Origin: Chloroflexota bacterium
Lineage (GTDB): Bacteria > Chloroflexota > Ktedonobacteria > Ktedonobacterales > Ktedonobacteraceae
Assembly (NCBI GenBank): GCA_005881995.1
Contig: VBHV01000270.1
Coordinates: 1 to 5,198 of the forward strand
Reading direction: 5' to 3'
DNA length: 5,198 bases
Part shown: positions 1 through 4,871 of the stretch, piece by piece
Numbering within the stretch: the stretch's first letter is position 1
Layout: each line of letters starts with the position of its first letter
The notes under the pieces: model-generated
Told to the model about the DNA's origin: nothing
What the model saw: only the letters and a program-made list of their open reading frames with translations
The model's database searches: none
Made by a program: the position numbers and the translations under genes

Positions 1-45
1 GACGTTCTTCGACTCATCCCATTGATTGGAATTTTGCTCACTCAT
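1..45 (-). CDS. Start of an unidentified gene leaving the left edge
   Basis: Reading leftwards from an ATG at 45-43, the minus strand encodes MSEQNSNQWDESKNV and is still open at the window edge, so only 15 residues are visible. The start is supported by a Shine-Dalgarno-like GAAGGA (plus-strand 53-58), which leaves 7 nt before the ATG. The segment is polar, with Ser, Asn, Gln, Glu and Asp, and contains no recognisable motif, so no function can be given. It follows tetR on the same strand after a 245-nt gap full of inverted repeats, so it is probably a separate transcription unit. Genes beside TetR regulators are often transporters or enzymes controlled by them, but nothing here shows that. 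The start codon and RBS are seen; that it is a real gene is inferred. Confidence 0.55.
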   Translation of the reverse strand, partial: MSEQNSNQWDESKNV

Positions 46-65
46 TGGTGTTTCCTTCTTTCCTC

Positions 66-83
66 TCCCGAATGCATTCGGGA
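66..83. repeat. Perfect 18-bp palindrome before the left-edge gene
   Basis: TCCCGAATGCATTCGGGA is identical to its own reverse complement. It ends 8 nt before the Shine-Dalgarno sequence of the minus-strand gene that starts at 45. Length and symmetry suit an operator for a dimeric regulator such as a TetR protein. As RNA it could instead form a small hairpin just upstream of the ribosome-binding site. No T-run follows on either strand, so it is not a Rho-independent terminator. It does not match the operator-like palindrome at 1749-1763. Confidence 0.6.
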
Positions 84-92
84 TGACTCATG

Positions 93-137
93 AGGAGAAG
101 AGATGTGCTTGCAATTTGCAACGACATCCCTTCTCCT
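93..137. repeat. 45-nt nearly perfect inverted repeat
   Basis: The outer arms at 93-106 and 124-137 pair over 14 bp with one mismatch (A101/C129), which would be a U-G wobble in minus-strand RNA. A 2x2 mismatch (107-108 against 122-123) separates them from an inner TTGCAA/TTGCAA pairing (109-114 with 116-121) around a single T. A 14+6 bp hairpin of this quality is very unlikely by chance. There is no T-run on either side, so it is not an ordinary terminator. It sits in the gap between tetR and the left-edge gene and could be a leader-RNA hairpin, a protein-binding site or a small dispersed palindromic repeat. Confidence 0.7.
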
Positions 138-141
138 GACA

Positions 142-172
142 GAGCAAGAACAAAACTTCTCCGATCTTGCTC
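142..172. repeat. Inverted repeat, 8-bp arms
   Basis: GAGCAAGA (142-149) and TCTTGCTC (165-172) are exact reverse complements around a 15-nt loop. The loop contains CTTCTCC (156-162), which is also found in the right arm of the neighbouring palindrome (130-136). In minus-strand RNA there are therefore two GGAGAAG segments that could compete for the single CTTCTCC at the complement of 94-100. This is what an RNA with alternative folds looks like, but function is unproven. Confidence 0.5.
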
Positions 173-181
173 ACATCTTCA

Positions 182-228
182 GCCCGGCTCTCGGAAGGCG
201 AAAGATCAGCCGGACCGCCTGAGAGGGC
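182..228. repeat. Multi-part inverted repeat, possible leader RNA stem
   Basis: Three nested pairings can be drawn: GCC (182-184) with GGC (226-228), CTCTC (188-192) with GAGAG (221-225), and AGGCG (196-200) with CGCCT (216-220), with small bulges on the left side. A competing, mutually exclusive pairing also exists: CCGGCT (184-189) with AGCCGG (208-213). Together with the two inverted repeats to its left it fills most of the gap between tetR and the left-edge gene. No known riboswitch class could be matched by eye. Confidence 0.45.
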
Positions 229-290
229 AAGCGTCTTCCATCGCGTTTCTCCTCCACCTCTTTCGGTCTGCACCAAATAGGGATCTTTCC

Positions 291-890
291 TTACACGACG
301 CAAGAGCATGTTTCTTCCTTGTGAAGCAATTGTGTATGCAGATAGAGCAGGAGCACGTCCACCAGGCGGCGAAAGGTCTCATCTACGTCCAGCGGCAGAG
401 CAAAACCACCGGCGGTATTCAGCGAAACCCAGCCGTGCACGATGCTGCGTATGATGCGGATCGTGTGCAGGGCATCATCGAGCGTGAGTTCATAAGCGGA
501 GAGCGCACGCACTCCAATATCCACTACTTCGCGTCCGGCGGTCTGCCATTGGGGATCTGCTTCCTCAGGCGCGTGGGAAGTGGCCTCGTAAAGGCCGGGA
601 TGCTCGCACGCGAAATCACGCAGGGCAGAGACGAGCGCAATGATGGCCGCATCGCCGGACTTCCCCATCACCGCGCGTCCCAGCAGACCAGTCATTTCGC
701 GCAGACCCAGCAGAGCCAGCGCGCGCCTGATGCCCGTCAGTCCATCAAAGTAGTGGTAGAGGGTCGGAGTGCGAACGTTCAATTGAGCAGCCAGGGTCGC
801 CATCGTGAGTTGCTCCAGACCACGTTCATCTACGAGCTTCACAGCGGCCTGCATAATCATCTCATGGTCTAAGCCAACTCGTGCTGCCAT
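291..890 (-). CDS. TetR family transcriptional regulator
   Basis: This 199-residue protein has the size and layout of a TetR-family repressor. Residues about 10-55 form the N-terminal DNA-binding domain, with a helix-turn-helix around residues 28-48 ending in the family hallmark TPTLYHYF. The rest should be the helical ligand-binding and dimerisation domain. The stretch HGWVSLNTAGGF resembles the conserved part of the TetR_C_33 (WHG) C-terminal domain. The ATG at 890-888 is preceded by a strong GAGGAGG, 5 nt away. It lies 35 nt behind the MBL-fold hydrolase on the same strand, so the two are very probably one operon. The operon promoter carries a palindrome in its spacer, which suggests autorepression. 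The ligand is unknown. Family assignment is firm; operon and autoregulation are inferred. Confidence 0.92.
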   Translation of the reverse strand: MAARVGLDHEMIMQAAVKLVDERGLEQLTMATLAAQLNVRTPTLYHYFDGLTGIRRALALLGLREMTGLLGRAVMGKSGDAAIIALVSALRDFACEHPGLYEATSHAPEEADPQWQTAGREVVDIGVRALSAYELTLDDALHTIRIIRSIVHGWVSLNTAGGFALPLDVDETFRRLVDVLLLYLHTQLLHKEETCSCVV

Positions 891-925
891 CAGTTCCTCC
901 TCAAATTTCCTGGCTTTCTGCTCTC

Positions 926-1657
926 CTAATGAGTCGTAATCGTGGCTCTCTGTTCCTGCTGCCCCAGCTTGCGAGCTGCTTCCTCAATGGCGCGGTCCAT
1001 CGCGGCGAGTGGCTGATCGAGTACACCGCCATGTCCCACGGCGAGTCGACTCGGCTCAAGAGCACGAAGCTTGCGTGCACTCTCCAGGGCCAGCCCTTTA
1101 TGCCAGGTGGCAAACGCCACCAGCGGGAAAAGCAGCTTGAAAGTGCCTGAGACAGCAATCCCGCCTTTCGTCTGGAAAGCATCCCCCGCGATGAGGGTCC
1201 GGTCGCGCGTGTCAAGAAACGAGGCATGTCCCGGCGTATGGCCCGGCGTGGCGATGACTTCAAGTGAGCCGACGTGATCTCCTTCATGCACTAGACGAGA
1301 GGGACGCGTCTTACGAATCACCCAGCCGCCGCGCAGTTTGTCCTGCGGCTCATCAGCGTCCAGGCTCATGTCGCCAGAGAGGAAGCGCGCGTCACGTGCT
1401 GGCATAACTACCTCGGCCTCTGGCAGCAGCTCATGCAAGGCGTCAAGCCCGCCAATATGATCGGTGTGGGCATGCGTCGGGAAAATGCGAACAATCGGCA
1501 GACCGGCCTGTTGCGCAGCTTGCACAATCGATTTGGCGCAACCGGCAAGCGCGGTGTCGATCAACGTGAAACCGTCCTCTTCACGAACCAGGTAGACGTT
1601 GACGAAGCCATAGTAGGTCAATTGGATAAGATTATTTCCATGTCTGGTGAGTTTCAT
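926..1657 (-). CDS. MBL-fold metallohydrolase
   Basis: The 243-residue protein belongs to the metallo-beta-lactamase superfamily. It shows the HxHxDH zinc signature (His62, His64, Asp66, His67 in THAHTDHIGG), His140 in TPGHTPGHASF, the bridging Asp159 in LIAGDAF and a final His209 in AVGHGG. A complete dinuclear site is therefore expected. The overall pattern is that of small cytoplasmic glyoxalase II-like hydrolases; there is no signal peptide or extra domain. The substrate cannot be told from sequence. The ATG at 1657-1655 has an AAAGGA 7 nt upstream. It is the first gene of a likely two-gene operon with tetR. An operator-like palindrome in the promoter suggests that expression is induced, perhaps by its own substrate or a related compound. 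It is not a convincing class B beta-lactamase, because it is cytoplasmic and lacks their active-site cysteine. Confidence 0.93.
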   Translation of the reverse strand: MKLTRHGNNLIQLTYYGFVNVYLVREEDGFTLIDTALAGCAKSIVQAAQQAGLPIVRIFPTHAHTDHIGGLDALHELLPEAEVVMPARDARFLSGDMSLDADEPQDKLRGGWVIRKTRPSRLVHEGDHVGSLEVIATPGHTPGHASFLDTRDRTLIAGDAFQTKGGIAVSGTFKLLFPLVAFATWHKGLALESARKLRALEPSRLAVGHGGVLDQPLAAMDRAIEEAARKLGQQEQRATITTH

Positions 1658-1741
1658 CGGATCATCCTTTCACGAGGTCCTTGAACAAGGCTATGGCGAT
1701 AAGCTGTCTACAGCGCATAGCTAATTTTCTAACATAGCTTT

Positions 1742-1770
1742 ATTATAGTCTAATGTCATTAGATTAGCAA
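1742..1770 (-). promoter_or_regulatory. Promoter of the MBL-tetR operon
   Basis: On the minus strand, TTGCTA (plus 1770-1765) and a consensus TATAAT (plus 1747-1742) are separated by exactly 17 nt. The predicted transcript starts near 1735, giving a leader of about 78 nt before the MBL start codon. Within that leader, two CATAGCT copies (plus strand, 1716-1722 and 1733-1739) form a short direct repeat. This is one of the best sigma70-type promoters in the window. Confidence 0.75.
1749..1763. promoter_or_regulatory. Operator-like palindrome in the promoter spacer
   Basis: TCTAATG-T-CATTAGA is a perfect interrupted palindrome (7-bp arms, one central base). It lies wholly between the -35 and -10 boxes of the MBL-tetR promoter. 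A 15-bp site in that position is typical for TetR repressors, which block polymerase there. Further CTAAT/ATTAG pentamers lie at 1721-1725, 1763-1767 and 1784-1788. The last two belong to a second inverted repeat (ATTAGCA 1763-1769, TGCTAAT 1782-1788) over the -35 box. The binding protein is inferred to be the TetR regulator encoded at 291-890. Confidence 0.65.
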
Positions 1771-1848
1771 GAGGAAATTTGTGCTAATTGCTTCCCCAAT
1801 AAATTTGTCTTCTCGATTAAACCGGTGTACCGCTCTTGCCCAGGTTCG

Positions 1849-3201
1849 CTACGTTGGCTCAACAGCCGCCTCGGCAGGTTCACTGCTTGTACTGCTTACA
1901 TCACTCACATTACTCTCGATCATCAAATTCTTCTTCGGGAATTGTTCCGGGTGTATTGCGCGCCATTCCCGCCATATCGAAACGATAATAGCCTGGATGA
2001 CGCCTACAACGGGGACGACGAAGAGTGCGCCCAGGATGCCGAAAAGTTCCGCGCTGGCGATTAGCGCGGTGATGGAGATGATGGGATGCAGCCCGACGGC
2101 GTGTCCTACGATGCGCGGACCCACGATATGGCTTTCGATGAGGTGAACCGCGACGAAGTAGATCAGGACGACTACAGCGAGTATCCAGTTGAGGTGGGTC
2201 AGGTTGATAACCCAGCTATTGGTTGCAGCAAAGGAGAGCAGGATACAGGCGGCAGCGGATATGAACGTTCCCAGCACCGGGACGAACGCCAGCAGGAAGG
2301 CGAGTTCGCCGAGCAGGATAGGATGCGGTACCTGGAAGATGGCCATTCCAGCTCCTACAAGTACACCGATCAGTAGTGAGAGTGTCAATTGTCCACGAAT
2401 ATAGCCACCTACAACCTGCTCCAGTGTATCCAGAAAAAAGATGCCGCGCTTTTGTTGCGGCTGGGGCAGATTTTCACGGAGCCAACGCATGATGCGCGAA
2501 CCATCTAGCAAGAGGTAGATGCTGAGCATAGCTACCACGATGATATCCAGCACAAAATCGAAGATACCGCGCACGAATGGGACCGCATCGTTGACCAGCC
2601 CGCTCAAGTGAGCGATGATGGTTTGGCGAGCATTTTGAATCTGTGATGGATCAATGCCTAGTGACATTAGCATTGACTCTAGTTGAGTTGAATTACCGCT
2701 TGTATTTGTTTTCAGCAGACCTGCTAACTCGACTCGAAGCATGTCGACCTGGGCCACGGCAGCACGAATGAGGAAGTACACAACGATGCTGATTGCACTC
2801 AAAGCGACGATGTATACCACCAGAATTGCCAGAATGCGGGGCATGAATCGCTGTAAAGGCTTCACAGCAGGCATGATGGCAACAGCCAGGATCGCGGCGA
2901 TGGCGAGCAAAATGAGCGAACGCCCTACATGTGATGCGGCCCACAGGATCACCGCCACCACTCCAATCCAGGTGAGCGTGGCCAGAGGGATGCCAACCCG
3001 CCGTATCCATTTGGCGCTCGTACGAATGTCAATGCGCCATGTCTCGGAGGGCCGACTGGCAAGCGCCGCCTCTCCTGCTAAAGCGGATGATGATGAAAGG
3101 GAGATAGTCTTGTCAGGCTCGCTGCTATGCAAAGCTTTGCCGCATTTAGAACAGAACGTCGCGTTCTCAGGGCAGTTCGTGCCGCAATGAATACAGTACA
3201 T
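1849..3201 (-). CDS. AI-2E family transporter-like membrane protein with N-terminal zinc ribbon
   Basis: The 450-residue product has two parts. Residues 1-22 form a zinc ribbon with two CxxC pairs (Cys3/Cys6 and Cys17/Cys20, YCIHCG and FCSKCG). A Ser/Ala-rich linker leads to an AI-2E/PerM-type membrane domain from about residue 65 to 412. This has two hydrophobic segments near 70-112, another near 122-146, a soluble loop at about 150-205, and a run of membrane helices from about 210. Family landmarks are GGYIRGQL (265-272), FVPVLGTFIS (306-315) and the ESHIVGPRIVGHAVGLHPI region (356-374). The tail is polar and Ser/Glu-rich. Relatives are proposed to export autoinducer-2 or act as ion antiporters; the substrate here is unknown. 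I chose the ATG at 3201-3199, with AAGGAG 9 nt upstream, over a TTG 10 codons earlier (3231), because that TTG would place the Shine-Dalgarno inside the coding region. Confidence 0.9.
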   Translation of the reverse strand: MYCIHCGTNCPENATFCSKCGKALHSSEPDKTISLSSSSALAGEAALASRPSETWRIDIRTSAKWIRRVGIPLATLTWIGVVAVILWAASHVGRSLILLAIAAILAVAIMPAVKPLQRFMPRILAILVVYIVALSAISIVVYFLIRAAVAQVDMLRVELAGLLKTNTSGNSTQLESMLMSLGIDPSQIQNARQTIIAHLSGLVNDAVPFVRGIFDFVLDIIVVAMLSIYLLLDGSRIMRWLRENLPQPQQKRGIFFLDTLEQVVGGYIRGQLTLSLLIGVLVGAGMAIFQVPHPILLGELAFLLAFVPVLGTFISAAACILLSFAATNSWVINLTHLNWILAVVVLIYFVAVHLIESHIVGPRIVGHAVGLHPIISITALIASAELFGILGALFVVPVVGVIQAIIVSIWREWRAIHPEQFPKKNLMIESNVSDVSSTSSEPAEAAVEPT

Positions 3202-3325
3202 GTACCGTTTCTCCTTTTCCCAAACATCCAATGTTATGCCGATTCAGAGACGTTTCATAGGCCTTGTTCTATAAACGCTTCTACCAGGTCTTTCTGGTGC
3301 GAGAAAGTATCTGCTGGTAAACAAA

Positions 3326-3769
3326 CTACCCCGGCAGGTACCGCCTGAACTCCGGGCGCGGCCCCGAGTATCCGGGCGCGTTATGCTCTGCGAAGATGAT
3401 CGTTTTGATATTGCCGCGCACTGTGAAATCAGCTACCACGCGCATCCAGCGTGGCGAGAGCAGGGCTACCAGTTCATCAAGAATCGTGTTGGTTGCCGCC
3501 TCATGGCTGATCTGCCGGTTGCGAAACTGGTTGATATAGAGCTTGAGACTCTTTAACTCTACCACATACTGGTCTGGCACGTAATCTATGATGATGGTGG
3601 CGAAATCGGGGAAACCTGAGCGTGGACACAGGCAGGTGAATTCCGGTATCTCAAAATGCGCTACATAATCGCGCTCAGGGTTGGAATTGGGCCATGCCTC
3701 CAACTCACTTCGTTCAATCTCCTCAATGCCATATCTGCCCGGTGTGCGTGTTTGTGTTTCGTTCTCCAT
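3326..3769 (-). CDS. queF: NADPH-dependent preQ0 reductase (7-cyano-7-deazaguanine reductase)
   Basis: QueF reduces the nitrile of preQ0 to the amine preQ1 in the cytoplasm, a step of queuosine tRNA-wobble-base synthesis. The 147-residue protein is of the short, single-domain type. It has the catalytic Cys48 ([13 protein letters not shown]) and Asp55 seven residues on. The family signature ELKSLKLY (71-78) is present, and Glu90 in ISHE matches the spacing of the substrate-binding Glu97 in the Bacillus subtilis enzyme (Cys55, Asp62, Glu97). The ATG at 3769-3767 is the first usable start, as an in-frame TAA lies 6 nt upstream. The nearest Shine-Dalgarno (AGGAG, plus 3784-3788) is 14 nt away, an unusually long gap. 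No other queuosine gene is in the window, and gaps of 144 and 124 nt separate it from its neighbours, so it may have its own promoter. Identification is firm. Confidence 0.95.
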   Translation of the reverse strand: MENETQTRTPGRYGIEEIERSELEAWPNSNPERDYVAHFEIPEFTCLCPRSGFPDFATIIIDYVPDQYVVELKSLKLYINQFRNRQISHEAATNTILDELVALLSPRWMRVVADFTVRGNIKTIIFAEHNAPGYSGPRPEFRRYLPG

Positions 3770-3913
3770 ACTGGGTTAGGTATCTCCTGTATTGTTGTGG
3801 TCTCTTTGTTCCAGTCTTGTTGATGTACGTTAGTGCCTCTATTTTATCACCTTCAAACAAGCCATATGACTGACCGGTGAGAGAAGAAGAGGGGAAGCAG
3901 CTGTTGCACAGAT

Positions 3914-4579
3914 TCAAGTAAGAGCGACATCTTCCCCCGTTACCCCACCTTTGCCCTGAACAACCCACTGTCCATTCGATCCGACCAGGGCAGTTGTGCC
4001 ATCAATGCCAACCACCGTCATCTTACGCCTCATACCTGCGATGGTGGATGTAAAAGCAGGTGGAATCTCGTTGAAGTGGGGGATGACCGCTATGCCGGGG
4101 ACAAGGCCAAGAGCGGGAAGCGTGCGCCACACTTGAGGAAAATCGAAGAGCGCCGCGCCAAGCACCATTGCACCAGCCGAACAACCGGCGATAATACCTC
4201 CACGCGCAAACATATCCAGAATAGTCTGCCACGCCGCCGTTTCCTGGAGTGTCTCAAGCAGGTAGCGCGGCTTCCCTCCTGAAAAATAGACAAAGTTCGC
4301 CGCGGCAAGTTGTGAAACTATAGTGTTATCATCAGCATCGGCATGATTAAGCAACATCACAGGCTCAACCGCTACCCCAAGTTGAGCAAAATGTTCGACG
4401 CCCATCTTAGCCCAGCGTTCAGGAACATCACCGCCATCGGGAGCAGACGCGGTCGGCACAATAGCGACACGCGGCGTCTCATTCAGTCGCTCGACCAGGG
4501 ACTTATCGACCGGCAGCATAGGAGGGAGAAATTCGCCCGCTCCCACCAGGGCTATGGTTCCATCACGTGCTGTTGTCAT
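3914..4579 (-). CDS. Peptidase S51 (peptidase E / cyanophycinase-like) family hydrolase
   Basis: The 221-residue protein has the class I glutamine-amidotransferase-like fold of family S51. The nucleophile elbow is GCSAGAM, with Ser134 as the expected catalytic serine. It is preceded by the typical FSGGKPRYLLETL segment (99-111), and the candidate catalytic histidine is His168 in VIPHF. The N-terminus (IALVGAGEFLP) and AIVPTASAP (39-47) also fit the family. Known members cleave Asp-X dipeptides (peptidase E) or beta-Asp-Arg units (cyanophycinase). The length, close to the roughly 230 residues of peptidase E, favours a small dipeptidase-like enzyme, but the substrate is undetermined. No signal peptide is seen. 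The ATG at 4579-4577 has AGAGAGG 8 nt upstream. It is divergent from guaB and upstream of queF on the same strand; no functional link to either is evident. Confidence 0.88.
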   Translation of the reverse strand: MTTARDGTIALVGAGEFLPPMLPVDKSLVERLNETPRVAIVPTASAPDGGDVPERWAKMGVEHFAQLGVAVEPVMLLNHADADDNTIVSQLAAANFVYFSGGKPRYLLETLQETAAWQTILDMFARGGIIAGCSAGAMVLGAALFDFPQVWRTLPALGLVPGIAVIPHFNEIPPAFTSTIAGMRRKMTVVGIDGTTALVGSNGQWVVQGKGGVTGEDVALT

Positions 4580-4653
4580 CGCGCTTGCCTCTCTTTATCG
4601 CGGTTTATGTCGTAACGCTTGCAATCCTTTAACTGTTTTATAAAGTGAGCTAT

Positions 4654-4682
4654 ATCATATCCTCTGACGTGAAGGTTTTCAA
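4654..4682 (-). promoter_or_regulatory. Promoter of the S51 hydrolase gene
   Basis: On the minus strand, TTGAAA (plus 4682-4677) and TATGAT (plus 4659-4654) are 17 nt apart, close to the sigma70 consensus. Transcription would begin near 4647, about 68 nt before the S51 start codon. Its -35 box lies 17 bp from the -35 box of the divergent guaB promoter, so a regulator binding between them could affect both. Confidence 0.6.
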
Positions 4683-4699
4683 TAACCAGCCGCTGCAAT

Positions 4700-4729
4700 T
4701 TGACGCTTTCCGTTCTCAGGTGCTACAGT
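4700..4729 (+). promoter_or_regulatory. Promoter of guaB
   Basis: TTGACG (4700-4705) and TACAGT (4724-4729) are 18 nt apart. A TG one base before the -10 box (4721-4722) makes it an extended -10 promoter. The transcript would start near 4735, leaving a leader of about 136 nt before the guaB start codon. A perfect 12-bp palindrome, AGAATATATTCT, covers the predicted start at 4734-4745 and could be an operator. Confidence 0.6.
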
Positions 4730-4755
4730 ATAGAGAATATATTCTGATGTACACA

Positions 4756-4806
4756 CCACCAAGTATGATCAGCGATGTGCGAGCTATCATCGTGAAACCC
4801 CGGTGG
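4756..4806 (+). promoter_or_regulatory. Nested stem-loop in the guaB leader, candidate sensor RNA
   Basis: An outer stem CCACC (4756-4760) with GGTGG (4802-4806) encloses an inner hairpin. In the inner hairpin ATGAT (4765-4769) pairs with ATCAT (4786-4790) and AGC (4771-4773) pairs with GCT (4783-4785), with C4770 bulged and a 9-nt loop. The internal loop is asymmetric, with AAGT on one side and CGTGAAACCCC on the other. It ends 3 nt before the terminator-like hairpin. GAGCT (4781-4785) could alternatively pair with AGCTC (4814-4818) in the left arm of the terminator. No named riboswitch family was recognised. The pairings are visible; the sensing role is conjecture. Confidence 0.4.
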
Positions 4807-4809
4807 GAG

Positions 4810-4845
4810 GTCCAGCTCACTATTCAACGTGTGCTGGACGTTTTT
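4810..4845 (+). terminator. Rho-independent terminator-like attenuator before guaB
   Basis: GTCCAGC (4810-4816) and GCTGGAC (4833-4839) form a 7-bp perfect stem. It continues inwards, past a T/T mismatch, with CAC/GTG (4818-4820 with 4829-4831) around an 8-nt loop. A G and then TTTTT (4841-4845) follow. This is the standard layout of an intrinsic terminator. It lies between the guaB promoter and its Shine-Dalgarno, and all upstream genes are on the other strand, so its only sensible target is the guaB transcript itself. Confidence 0.65.
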
Positions 4846-4871
4846 ATAAGTAAGGAGGATGTCCCGCCATC

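Noticed and set aside
216..225. CTCTCAGGCG on the minus strand, similar to part of the glycine riboswitch core
   Set aside because: The other conserved parts of that class (the GCCGAAGG-GCAA segment in the right order and the following AAAAGGAC) are absent, so the match is too short to call.
88..309. Minus-strand open frame of 73 codons overlapping the end of tetR
   Set aside because: No family resemblance and no good ribosome-binding site. It runs through the inverted repeats, which better explain this stretch.
90..872. Plus-strand open frame of 260 codons opposite tetR
   Set aside because: It is antisense to a clear TetR gene across nearly its whole length, has no Shine-Dalgarno and no recognisable domain. 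It is best explained as a shadow of tetR codon structure.
3283..3298. Small hairpin ACCAG/CTGGT after queF
   Set aside because: Only 5 bp with no T-run on the minus strand, too weak to call a terminator.
3202..3325. Promoter for the AI-2E gene
   Set aside because: A TATAGA-like -10 is present on the minus strand, but no acceptable -35 box lies 16-18 nt upstream. The gene may be read through from queF.
3770..3913. Possible preQ1 riboswitch upstream of queF
   Set aside because: PreQ1 riboswitches are expected near such genes, but the leader lacks the C-rich loop stem and A-rich tail of the preQ1-I class, and no other preQ1 class was recognisable.
4845..4850. TATAAG as a -10 box close to guaB
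   Set aside because: No -35 element at a suitable distance. Transcription from it would start inside the Shine-Dalgarno, and the T-run is better explained by the terminator hairpin.
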